NCBI GenBank assembly: GCA_003646505.1
Contig: QMKT01000068.1
Span: 1-8,958, forward strand
Source: Campylobacterota bacterium
GTDB taxonomy: Bacteria; Campylobacterota; Campylobacteria; Campylobacterales; Sulfurovaceae
Length of the DNA: 8,958 bases
Direction of reading: 5' to 3'
A program made the translations under genes and the position numbers. Position 1 is the stretch's first letter, and every line of letters starts with the position of its first letter. The notes below the pieces were generated by a model. That model searched no databases, was not told the DNA's origin, and saw nothing but the letters and a program-made list of their open reading frames with translations. Shown here piece after piece: positions 1 to 6,767 of this stretch.

Positions 1-33
1 TATACTGTATTTTAACGCTTGTAATTTTTAACA

Positions 34-1677
34 TTAGTTATCTCCAAAGATAAGTGAATTTGGTTTACGGTTAAGCATTCTTAAGAAGACTTGCATCTCT
101 TGAGATGTTTTAGTCAGTATCTCCAGTGTTTGCGTTAACTGTTGTTTGACAAGAGAGTCACTGTCATATCCTTTAACAACCTTCTCTGTACTTTTTAAAG
201 TACGTGTCATTTCTTTAAGTGCTTGACTTAGTTCCTCAGGTAGAACTTCAAATGATTTTTTTCCTGTAAATTTATTGATATTTTCAACAGTGGTTTGAAG
301 GTCAAGCAGTAATAGATTTGCATTTTCAATAGGTTTACCACTCTCTTCCACGAGCTCATTTACATTTTTAAGCAGTTTTTCCAACGGTAAGTTATTGAGT
401 TTATCGAGTATCTGTGTGATACTTGTCATCACATCTTTAGAACTCTGACTTGCCATAGGCAATCGTGCATACTTACCATCATGCATCACTGTACCATTTC
501 CATCATGATGTGCAAAGGTCAGATCTATAAAAAGCATACCTGTGATAGGATCAAGAGCAGAGACCTTAGCTCTTAACCCCTCCTCTACTGCCTGATAAAG
601 ATTGGCTACACCGCTGGAATCTCTTTCATTCTTGTCTTCAAATACAGAGGTGTCTATATCCAATAACACTTCACCCAACATCTTATGTTGATGCTTATCA
701 TAAGAGAGTTGTATCGCACTTACTTTCCCTATATCAAAGCCATCAAAACGCACCAGAGAACCCAACTTTAAATTAGCGATAGATTCTTCAGTTCGTAACT
801 TGAATGTTTGATTTGTCGGAACAAAGGAACCGATCATTTTACTTTTTGCCTGCGTTTTATTTTTATACAGCGGAAAAATATGTTGAGAAGGAACAGGATC
901 TGCATTATTCTTACCGTATGAAGAGAAAGATATCCCCCCTTCAAGTAAATGCTTTATCGGTGCGATATTAAGATCAAGATTACCTCTACTCATATCTACA
1001 TTCACTATGTTTTTTATCCAAAACTTAGAATCATGATGTATGAACGATACATATTCTTTATCTATGTACACCACTACTTCTATCTTTTTATTGTTCAAAG
1101 AAAGATACATATATTCCACCTGTCCTACTTCAATATTTTTATAGTAAATCGGTGTCCCTATAACAACATTATCTCCATTAATGGAACTAAGACGGAAATA
1201 ATCTCCTCCCCCACTGTCTCTATAGGGTTTCGTAAGCCCAATAAATTTCTTTCTAAATTGTTTTCCACCCGCTTTTGAATGCACATTGATATAGGTTCCA
1301 GAAAGAAGTGTATCAAGACCACTAATACCAGACAATCCTACCTCTGGTTTTACGATCCAAAACTTTGCATGTTCTGTCATATAAGCTTTGGACTCTCTAG
1401 TATTCATCCGGACAACAACGATCACACCTTCAGTCTCTTCTTCAGCATAGATCTTTGTCACTTTTCCTACAGGGACATTTCTAAATTTTACAACACTTTG
1501 CCCGGCGACCAGCCCTTCATTTTGAGGAAAAATAATTCTAACTTCAGGTCCACGTTTTGCAAAATGCTGATACGCTAACCATCCGGCAATGATCAATGCA
1601 ATAAAAGGAACGATCCAAATAGAGGTAATAAAATTAAACTTCGAAGACTCAGTGATCTCTGGTATTTGTTTTGACAT
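34..1677 (-). CDS. pqiB: PqiB-like intermembrane lipid transport protein (three MCE domains)
   Basis: This is a 547-residue MlaD/MCE-family protein, essentially the length of E. coli PqiB. Residues about 17-38 form one membrane helix that would anchor it in the inner membrane. Three MCE repeats follow in the periplasm: about 43-133 (with GLVAGQSVVKFRNVPVGKV), about 158-225 (with VIGTPIYYKNIEVGQV) and about 287-390 (with LKLGSLVRFDGFDIGKV). The C-terminal part, about 412-535, is helical and coiled-coil-like. It ends in the family's usual tail, here LNRKPNSLIFGD. In PqiB, MCE rings stack and the C-terminal helices form a hollow needle that spans the periplasm and carries lipids between the two membranes; that is family knowledge. 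The gene is last of three in a pqi cluster. A PqiC lipoprotein gene, often next, would lie beyond position 1. The start has an AAGGA 12 nt upstream, which is long spacing. Identification is firm from the three MCE repeats, the tail and the neighbours. Confidence 0.93.
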   Translation of the reverse strand: MSKQIPEITESSKFNFITSIWIVPFIALIIAGWLAYQHFAKRGPEVRIIFPQNEGLVAGQSVVKFRNVPVGKVTKIYAEEETEGVIVVVRMNTRESKAYMTEHAKFWIVKPEVGLSGISGLDTLLSGTYINVHSKAGGKQFRKKFIGLTKPYRDSGGGDYFRLSSINGDNVVIGTPIYYKNIEVGQVEYMYLSLNNKKIEVVVYIDKEYVSFIHHDSKFWIKNIVNVDMSRGNLDLNIAPIKHLLEGGISFSSYGKNNADPVPSQHIFPLYKNKTQAKSKMIGSFVPTNQTFKLRTEESIANLKLGSLVRFDGFDIGKVSAIQLSYDKHQHKMLGEVLLDIDTSVFEDKNERDSSGVANLYQAVEEGLRAKVSALDPITGMLFIDLTFAHHDGNGTVMHDGKYARLPMASQSSKDVMTSITQILDKLNNLPLEKLLKNVNELVEESGKPIENANLLLLDLQTTVENINKFTGKKSFEVLPEELSQALKEMTRTLKSTEKVVKGYDSDSLVKQQLTQTLEILTKTSQEMQVFLRMLNRKPNSLIFGDN

Positions 1678-1681
1678 ATTT

Positions 1682-1699
1682 ATTTATTTTCCTTAATCA
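1682..1699. repeat. 18-bp direct repeat, copy next to pqiB (with its RBS)
   Basis: ATTTATTTTCCTTAATCA occurs here and again, identically, at 1806-1823, 124 bp away. On the minus strand this copy supplies AAGGA (1690-1694), the only Shine-Dalgarno-like site in front of pqiB. It is followed closely by the pqiB ATG. Confidence 0.85.
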
Positions 1700-1805
1700 A
1701 CGTTTTTATTACAGCACCGTGAATGCAGCAAAGCTACTTTCACTACGTTGACACTTAGTCCTCTTCAGCAGAGTGCTCACGCAACCAGTTGCTTTTTGTA
1801 TCATC
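1700..1805. other. short inserted intergenic element between pqiA C-half and pqiB
   Basis: About 100 bp separate two genes that would otherwise almost touch. By hand count the stretch is roughly 43-44% G+C, clearly above its neighbours. It carries several small hairpins on the plus strand: AGCAGAGTGCT at 1768-1778, GCAACCAGTTGC at 1781-1792, and GTGAA...TTCAC around 1720-1743. It is bounded by two exact copies of an 18-mer (1682-1699 and 1806-1823). No convincing ORF was found. It could be a small mobile intergenic repeat, or the decayed remnant of a local duplication of the pqiA 3' end. In the second case, minus-strand codons just before the left copy read HGAVIKTLIKENK, beside the gene's own AHAFDETLIKENK. 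Confidence 0.5.
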
Positions 1806-2403
1806 ATTTATTTTCCTTAATCAGTGTTTCATCAAATGCATGTGCTGCTAAAAGTGTAAAAAAGACAGAGATAGCAAAAGCTGTTGCTGCTGTACCTGCC
1901 AAGATCTCAATACTGGATAAATGTATCAGTGCCGCAAGTATCGCGACAACAAAAATATCTATCATAGACCAGGGTCCAACCACTTCAGTCAAATAGTAAA
2001 GTTTATGCTTATTTGCTTTTTTATCTTTTCCTATAGGGTATTTTACACTAATTAACAAATAAATCAAGATAAGAAATTTCATCACCGGAATCATAATAGA
2101 TGCAAGGAAGATAATCACAGCTACAGGATACGATCCAAGTTCCCATAACAAAACAACTCCACCAAGTATCGTACTTTCTTCTTTTGTGCCAAAGGCTGAA
2201 GTAATTAACATAGGGTAAAGATTTGCTGGTATATATGCGATGATCGCTGTGAGCAGATAAGCCCAAGACTTTTCTGTACTAAAACTTCTGTGATGATACA
2301 TAGCACAACCACAACGCCGACAAGAGTTCTTTTTACCTTTATCGATATTAACTGCATCACAGACAGGACATGGGATAAGTTTATCTTCATCTATCTCAAT
2401 CAC
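1804..2403 (-). CDS. pqiA: PqiA domain protein, C-terminal-half homologue
   Basis: This is an integral inner-membrane protein of about 199 residues matching the second half of E. coli PqiA. The strongest match is the block with STILGGVVLLWELGSYPV at about 78-95, followed by IIFLASIMIPVMK; GPWSMIDIFVVAILAALI at about 143-160 is the other family block. The N-terminus has a zinc-ribbon-like pair of CxxC knuckles (C12/C15 and C28/C31). Four to five membrane segments follow. PqiA proteins are the membrane partners of PqiB in envelope lipid transport. The start chosen is GTG at 2403. It overlaps the upstream stop as GTGA and has AGGGAG 7 nt upstream, while the ATG at 2445 has no clear ribosome site and would overlap the upstream gene by 46 bp. 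The longer form would add 14 residues. The family call is secure; the start is probable. Confidence 0.88.
   Translation of the reverse strand: MIEIDEDKLIPCPVCDAVNIDKGKKNSCRRCGCAMYHHRSFSTEKSWAYLLTAIIAYIPANLYPMLITSAFGTKEESTILGGVVLLWELGSYPVAVIIFLASIMIPVMKFLILIYLLISVKYPIGKDKKANKHKLYYLTEVVGPWSMIDIFVVAILAALIHLSSIEILAGTAATAFAISVFFTLLAAHAFDETLIKENK
1806..1823. repeat. 18-bp direct repeat, copy inside the pqiA C-half 3' end
   Basis: This is identical to 1682-1699. On the minus strand it encodes the last residues of the PqiA C-half (LIKENK, then part of the TGA stop). The AAGGA inside it is therefore within coding sequence and no longer lies in front of pqiB. This arrangement suggests that the pqiA end and pqiB start were once adjacent and were separated by the insert. 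Confidence 0.85.
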
Positions 2404-3044
2404 TGTCTCTCTCCCTCTAAAAGGATTTTCTTTCTCAACATCCATATCTCAGAAAGACGTATACTTTTTGTAATGTAAACATCTATCACTACAAAGGCCA
2501 TTAACGCCCAAAATGAGATACCAATATGTATCTGTCCAAAAGCAACAAGTTTAACAATCGCTACGAGTATAGAGATAAAGAAAATATCAGCCATACTCCA
2601 AGGGGTCACATGAGAAAGCAATATCAGTAATTCTTTTGTCAACTTCTCTCCTCGTTTGATCGTTAAAAGGGTAAAAAGAATAATATTAATGACAAATATC
2701 ATCAAGGGAAAAATGAAGACCAAAAATGCACAAAGTAATCCTACAAGATAAAAGCCACTATCTAAAAGAGAAAAAATAGTTTTTGGAATGGTTATAAACT
2801 GTTCACTTCCAAGTATATCCATCTGAACCAAAGGAAATACGTTTGCCAAAATAAAAAAGATAAGCCCTGCAATACTCAATGCCAAGGCATTGGTTATCAA
2901 TCTACTGTCATATTGGTAAAGTACATTTCCACACTCAGAACAACGTGCAGAACTGCCATCTTTAATGGGATGTTCTTCATTTAGTGTATAACATTTATGA
3001 CAAATAATAAAGTTATCAAGGGCATCTTCATTTTCAAGTTTCAT
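2400..3044 (-). CDS. pqiA: PqiA domain protein, N-terminal-half homologue
   Basis: This is a 214-residue multi-pass inner-membrane protein matching the first half of E. coli PqiA. It begins with two CxxC knuckles (C15/C18 in IICHKC and C35/C38 in CSEC), typical of PqiA zinc ribbons. Membrane segments follow at about 50-72, 98-130, 150-170 and 172-192. The block TPWSMADIFFISILVAIVKL (about 147-166) is the family signature, equivalent to E. coli KTWGMAEIFLAGVLVSFVKL. I chose ATG 3044 because it places the first Cys at the usual distance from the N-terminus. Upstream ATGs at 3110 and 3098 would add a stretch that is only the antisense of the divergent gene, without a ribosome site. The 3044 start also lacks a visible Shine-Dalgarno. 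It is the first gene of the pqi cluster and directly precedes the C-half gene. Confidence 0.88.
   Translation of the reverse strand: MKLENEDALDNFIICHKCYTLNEEHPIKDGSSARCSECGNVLYQYDSRLITNALALSIAGLIFFILANVFPLVQMDILGSEQFITIPKTIFSLLDSGFYLVGLLCAFLVFIFPLMIFVINIILFTLLTIKRGEKLTKELLILLSHVTPWSMADIFFISILVAIVKLVAFGQIHIGISFWALMAFVVIDVYITKSIRLSEIWMLRKKILLEGERQ
2411..2416 (-). promoter_or_regulatory. Shine-Dalgarno site that decides the GTG start of the PqiA C-half
   Basis: The minus strand reads AGGGAG, 7 nt before GTG at 2403. That GTG forms a GTGA overlap with the stop of the upstream pqiA half (2400-2402). This supports translational coupling and the shorter protein. Confidence 0.6.
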
Positions 3045-3045
3045 G
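3042..3045. promoter_or_regulatory. shared CATG: overlapping divergent start codons
   Basis: The ATG of the minus-strand pqiA half (3042-3044) and the ATG of the plus-strand kinase-like gene (3043-3045) overlap by two bases. Neither has a good Shine-Dalgarno. Any promoter and leader for each gene must lie inside the other's coding sequence. The minus strand has TATAAT at 3052-3057, and the plus strand has TATAAT at 3048-3053, but no partner -35 box is evident. The kinase-like gene has an alternative ATG at 3082 with AAGGA 5 nt upstream, so the overlap depends on its start. Confidence 0.5.
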
Positions 3046-3762
3046 GTTATAATTATAGCCAACAAACCTACAAGGACTATAATGCAGATTCTTTCCATAG
3101 GCAAAAGCATAGAACATTCTGATCTTCACATCACATCCATAGAACTCTCTGCCTTATCAACACATCCAAATATAGAAGACTATAGCTATATCATTATCTC
3201 GGGAGGTGATGGAAGTATAAGACGGACAGTAAAAATCTTACATACCCTAAAACAGCAGGTTCCGATCATACTCAACCCTATTGGTTCTTTTAATGTTGTT
3301 GCCAAGATGCATCATGTACCAAAACTACAGAAAGTTTTAGCAATATTAGTAAGTGGAGAAATACCCAAAACCCAGGAACAGCAATACTATGCACTCAATC
3401 ATGAAATTTTTCTTTTCTCTGCTGGAAATATGGGTGATCTTCAACATATTTATCTTTCAGAATCACTGCGTTTTGGAGTCTTAAAAAAAGGGATGGCCAA
3501 ATATATACTCTCGGTACTCTTTTTACTTCCTTTACATCTCATCATGACACCTTTTATGTTAATGAGTCCAAATCGTTTTTTCATCTTTACGCCTGCATCT
3601 TTTATCAAAAAATTCGGTTCTTTTTATGGAGTAGTCGAAGAGATGACGTTAAAGTTGGGAAATGATTACAATCATATAGAGTTAGATGGAGACATTGTAA
3701 CCATTCAAGAATCTATATTACAGATAGCACCTGCGGGTAGGATAACTATTGTTATAGCCTAA
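3043..3762 (+). CDS. diacylglycerol/lipid kinase family protein, short form
   Basis: This is a 239-residue protein with the fingerprint of the DAGK catalytic domain (diacylglycerol, sphingosine and YegS-type lipid kinases). The ATP-site motif SGGDGS sits at about 53-58. NPIGSFN at 78-84 stands where the family has PxGTxN. ELDGD at 213-217 is the usual late DGE/DGD motif. The family phosphorylates a lipid hydroxyl with ATP at the inner membrane. Length is below the usual ~300 residues, and the G-S-F-N variant leaves the substrate unknown. With the 3043 start, the protein begins with the expected first strand VIIIANKP, like the family's IxxNP. A start at 3082 has a better ribosome site (AAGGA) but would lose that strand. 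The gene is alone on this strand, divergent from the pqi cluster, which hints at a shared role in membrane lipids; that link is inference only. Confidence 0.8.
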   Translation: MVIIIANKPTRTIMQILSIGKSIEHSDLHITSIELSALSTHPNIEDYSYIIISGGDGSIRRTVKILHTLKQQVPIILNPIGSFNVVAKMHHVPKLQKVLAILVSGEIPKTQEQQYYALNHEIFLFSAGNMGDLQHIYLSESLRFGVLKKGMAKYILSVLFLLPLHLIMTPFMLMSPNRFFIFTPASFIKKFGSFYGVVEEMTLKLGNDYNHIELDGDIVTIQESILQIAPAGRITIVIA

Positions 3763-3779
3763 GATCTTTCCTCCACAAG

Positions 3780-5129
3780 CTAACTCTCTTCTTCTAGATA
3801 TTTTTCTACATAATTCACCACTTTATTCTTCCCGGATCTTTTTGCTTCATACATTGCATTATCTGCTTTATTGATAGCGATCTCAATGTCATTATCAACT
3901 ATCATATTTGCTATTGACACGCCTATACTGATAGTGACACGTAACTCTTTTTCCCTAGGTAGATTGATAATCATATCTTCAACTAATTTTCGTATATTTT
4001 CTGCAATTTTCATACTACTTTCCAAGTCTGTACCTGGAAAAATAATGATATATTCTTCTCCTCCATATCTACATACTATATCTTCTTTACGTGTGTTTTC
4101 CATCAATATATTTGCAATAGAAATGATAACATCATCACCTATGTGATGTCCGTAAATATCATTAATATTTTTAAAATTATCTATATCTAACAGTATCAAT
4201 GAGATGTTAGTATGTTTTCTCTTGTTCACATCAAATAGTTCTTCAGAGATCTCGGCAAAGTATCTTCTATTATAAAGTTTTGTCATTGGGTCAATAGAAG
4301 CTAAATGTTTCAACTCCTCTTTACTTGTTTCAAGGTCTTGAGTACGTATTTTCACCTTCTCTTCAAGACTCTCATTAAGTTCTTTCAACGCTCTATATGA
4401 TGTTTCAAGTTTTGAAGACATCTCGTTAAATGTATTTGCAAGTATACCTACTTCATCGTCTCTATGTATATGTAATAGCTCTTCATTCCCTTCGTGTTTA
4501 CCTTGTGCTATATTTTGTGCTGCTTTAGTAAGTAGCAAGATCGGTTGCATCAATCTTTTTGTCCAAAAAAATACTATAATACTAAATATCACAAAGATCA
4601 TTAATGCTAAAAAAACAGCATTTCCGATATTTCTTCTCTTTTTATCTAAACTGATTTTACGTGCATTATTAATCTCTTTATTTAATGTTTCTAAAGAATA
4701 GACCAAGGAAAATGTACCCCATTTCTTAGAAATGATTATAGGTGTAGCAATAACAATATTTTCTTCATTCTCTTCGATAGTTTCCGTATCCACACTCTTC
4801 TGATAAGGTCGTCCTTCAAAAAGTTGCATCTCTTTATTATCACTGACCAATGCTGCCCCTTCGATCTCTTCCCTTTCCACCAATTGTTTTAAAAGCTTTG
4901 CAATATGTGATAGGTTCATTGAAGCAAGATCATTTTCAATCTCTGCTGTATGATACTGTATCGTATATTTTGCATTTTGTAACATTTGCTTTTTCATAAA
5001 TGCCACTCTGTTTTCTAGCTGAATATTAAATGTTTTTTCATCTTCTTCAAGATTTAAATACGTAAACAAGGAAACAATAAAAATAACAATGGTCAACAAA
5101 ACTAAGATAAATTTATTACTGAGACTCAT
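3780..5129 (-). CDS. membrane diguanylate cyclase, periplasmic sensor-HAMP-GGDEF
   Basis: This is a 449-residue enzyme that would make c-di-GMP from two GTP. TM1 is at about 6-25, a periplasmic region of about 140 residues at 26-168, and TM2 at about 169-190. A HAMP domain (about 190-243) is followed by a coiled coil (about 243-275) and a GGDEF domain (about 277-440). The active site is GGEEY at 356-360, with Tyr in place of the usual Phe. Metal and substrate residues D315, N323 and D332 match the spacing in PleD. The inhibitory I-site RxxD is present as RKED at 347-350, so product feedback is expected. The periplasmic part is not recognised with certainty; its end (ATPIIISKKWGTFSLVYS) resembles Cache/CHASE8-like sensors, and the layout resembles YfiN/TpbB. 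Its ATG overlaps the preceding gene's stop (ATGA), with AAGGTG 5 nt upstream. It is last in the operon and ends 17 bp from the convergent kinase-like gene, with no visible terminator. Confidence 0.93.
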   Translation of the reverse strand: MSLSNKFILVLLTIVIFIVSLFTYLNLEEDEKTFNIQLENRVAFMKKQMLQNAKYTIQYHTAEIENDLASMNLSHIAKLLKQLVEREEIEGAALVSDNKEMQLFEGRPYQKSVDTETIEENEENIVIATPIIISKKWGTFSLVYSLETLNKEINNARKISLDKKRRNIGNAVFLALMIFVIFSIIVFFWTKRLMQPILLLTKAAQNIAQGKHEGNEELLHIHRDDEVGILANTFNEMSSKLETSYRALKELNESLEEKVKIRTQDLETSKEELKHLASIDPMTKLYNRRYFAEISEELFDVNKRKHTNISLILLDIDNFKNINDIYGHHIGDDVIISIANILMENTRKEDIVCRYGGEEYIIIFPGTDLESSMKIAENIRKLVEDMIINLPREKELRVTISIGVSIANMIVDNDIEIAINKADNAMYEAKRSGKNKVVNYVEKYLEEES

Positions 5130-5995
5130 TTGATCACCTTATTTACAATTCCTAGTGCTGACTTATTATAATACAGTTTTATACGCTTTGCTAGTCCTTC
5201 ATTAAAGATAACTTTTGAACCGATCGGTGTCTGGATATTTACAAATGTATTGCCACTCATGTCAGACTTTATCATCGAAGCAACTTGACGTCCTACAGTT
5301 GGTGTATCAACAGATAAAATAAGTACCGCTCCATATTTAATGTAGAGAGGATGATATGCAACAATAGCTTTTTTTCTTTTCTTTAAAGTACTATAGAGCT
5401 CTTTTACTTTCTTTTCATCCTTTAAAAGTATGGGGTCAGCTATCATGACAAAAGCATCTGCACTCTGTAGTTTCTGCATATCGAAAGTATCATCTTTATC
5501 TATCTTCTGTCCTATGACTTTAATACCAACATGTTTGGCCTCTTCTTTAAAACTCTCATATACATTCTTTGTGTAACGGCTATAGATCATACTTATAGTT
5601 TTAGTGTGACTCAATAATGACTTGATAAGTGTAAGTTTCATACCTGTATGCAGTTCATTTGAAACACCAAAACACTTTTTTCCCATCTTTAATCTTTTAT
5701 AATTCACTATAGAAGAAAAGAAGATCTTCTTTTCAGGTATATATTTACTTGCATATTGAAATGCTTTATTGCCAATGGCATATACTCTATCTGGGTAAAT
5801 ATCATAAAGGTATTCTCTAATCTCATCTTTAGCCATATTTCCAATATCTATACGTTTAAAATCACTCTTTATATCTTGACTAAAAGCTTTTTCCATACTT
5901 TTATAACGGTCTATTTTAGCATTTGAGTTCATCACTAAAATAGTTTCAGCATATAATGACATCGTTAATAGCAGTAACGTGGCTATCAATTTCAT
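5126..5995 (-). CDS. periplasmic ABC_sub_bind-type substrate-binding protein
   Basis: This is a 289-residue secreted protein. Residues 1-16 are a signal peptide (MKLIATLLLLTMSLYA), with cleavage likely before ETIL; no lipobox Cys is seen. The mature part alternates strands and helices as in a two-lobed binding protein. Features include VYAIGNKAFQYA at 71-82, SMIYSRYTKNVYESFKEEA at 135-153, DAFVMIADPIL at 180-190, and PTVGRQVASMI at 232-242, a hallmark of the ABC_sub_bind family (PF04392). Members usually feed an ABC importer, but no permease or ATPase gene is present. Instead it is sandwiched between another binding protein and a diguanylate cyclase, with 4-bp ATGA overlaps on both sides. A sensory role, presenting ligand state to the cyclase's periplasmic domain, is inferred. 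The ligand is unknown. The ribosome site is strong: AAGGAG at 6002-6007, 6 nt before the ATG. Confidence 0.85.
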   Translation of the reverse strand: MKLIATLLLLTMSLYAETILVMNSNAKIDRYKSMEKAFSQDIKSDFKRIDIGNMAKDEIREYLYDIYPDRVYAIGNKAFQYASKYIPEKKIFFSSIVNYKRLKMGKKCFGVSNELHTGMKLTLIKSLLSHTKTISMIYSRYTKNVYESFKEEAKHVGIKVIGQKIDKDDTFDMQKLQSADAFVMIADPILLKDEKKVKELYSTLKKRKKAIVAYHPLYIKYGAVLILSVDTPTVGRQVASMIKSDMSGNTFVNIQTPIGSKVIFNEGLAKRIKLYYNKSALGIVNKVIK

Positions 5996-6744
5996 CTGAC
6001 ACTCCTTAACTCTCTAAGGTGAGTATTGTTAAGCTTAACAAGATTATCTATACCCAGAATCTTTAAAATACTTTTTCCATTTTTACTTTTATTCATATTC
6101 GTAAAAATCCTTATGAAATCTTTATCTTTTGCATTCTTATTATTTACAGCTACCAACATCCTGTAGTTAGGATCTGATTCACTGTATATACGCATATCTT
6201 TAGTCAATGGTCTATTGGTTTTTTGCAGTAATTTAAAACTGCTTTTTGAAACAGAGGCAAACTGGCTCATACCATATCCTACCGACATCAATGCATCTAT
6301 CTCTTTAGGTACTTTCAACAATGTCAAATGACTGATACCAAAGGTTTTACGAAGAAGTTTTTTTGTATATTTTTTTGAAAATGCTGTGGTTAAAGTACCT
6401 TGTAATGGTGCACTTTTTTTACCGATGATCACATTAGTGTCTGTAATACTCTTTTTGTTCTGTGCCACACAAACTGCATTTAGATTGTGTTTTTTTGAGA
6501 TCTGTTTATAGTGTAGACTGGAGAGCATAACGATCGTATCATTATCTTTTAAAAAAGTTTCAAACATCTCTTTATCGGAGAATGCTTGAAACTCATAATC
6601 TCCATATTTCGTCAAATAACGATCAAAGTTCACTTTTAAGATTTTAAAATTATCTATATTTTTGTCAGTCGTATAATAATATACTTTATGTGGTTCTGCA
6701 AAAAGCATCACACAAAAAAGAAAAAATATACTGATAATTTTCAT
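5992..6744 (-). CDS. PhnD/PBP2-like periplasmic binding protein
   Basis: This is a 250-residue secreted protein. The signal peptide is about 1-16 (ending CVMLFA), with the mature protein starting near EPHK. The layout suggests a PhnD-like type-2 periplasmic binding fold. After an early strand, DTIVMLSSLHYKQISK at 69-84 sits where PhnD proteins have the segment on residues near the binding cleft. TDTNVIIGKKSAP at 101-113 and the block PNYRMLVAVNNKN at 192-204 follow the usual order. Similarity is partial, so the family call is moderate, and the ligand cannot be read from the sequence. The gene lies 23 bp after the TonB-dependent receptor and overlaps the next gene by ATGA. A GAAAGG ribosome site is at 6750-6755. 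No transporter genes accompany it, so it may pass a ligand signal rather than feed an importer. Confidence 0.7.
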   Translation of the reverse strand: MKIISIFFLFCVMLFAEPHKVYYYTTDKNIDNFKILKVNFDRYLTKYGDYEFQAFSDKEMFETFLKDNDTIVMLSSLHYKQISKKHNLNAVCVAQNKKSITDTNVIIGKKSAPLQGTLTTAFSKKYTKKLLRKTFGISHLTLLKVPKEIDALMSVGYGMSQFASVSKSSFKLLQKTNRPLTKDMRIYSESDPNYRMLVAVNNKNAKDKDFIRIFTNMNKSKNGKSILKILGIDNLVKLNNTHLRELRSVR

Positions 6745-6767
6745 TTAAACCTTTCTTCTTTTAAATA

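Noticed and set aside
949..1578. Two plus-strand ORFs of about 100 codons opposite pqiB
   Set aside because: They are antisense to a complete, clearly recognised MCE protein and show low-complexity composition with no family motif.
1748..1996. Plus-strand ORF of 82 codons starting in the pqi spacer
   Set aside because: Most of it is antisense to the pqiA C-half, and there is no ribosome site or recognisable motif.
2404..2445. ATG 2445 as start of the PqiA C-half
   Set aside because: It overlaps the upstream gene by 46 bp and lacks a clear Shine-Dalgarno, while GTG 2403 has AGGGAG and a 4-bp GTGA overlap. Not fully excluded.
3045..3110. Longer start for the PqiA N-half (ATG 3110 or 3098), adding a hydrophobic N-terminus
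   Set aside because: The added stretch is the exact antisense of the kinase-like gene's start, has no ribosome site, and pushes the first CxxC too far from the N-terminus for PqiA.
3755..3790. Bidirectional terminator between the convergent kinase-like and cyclase genes
   Set aside because: Only a short AAGATCTT palindrome is present, with no GC-rich stem and no proper T-run.
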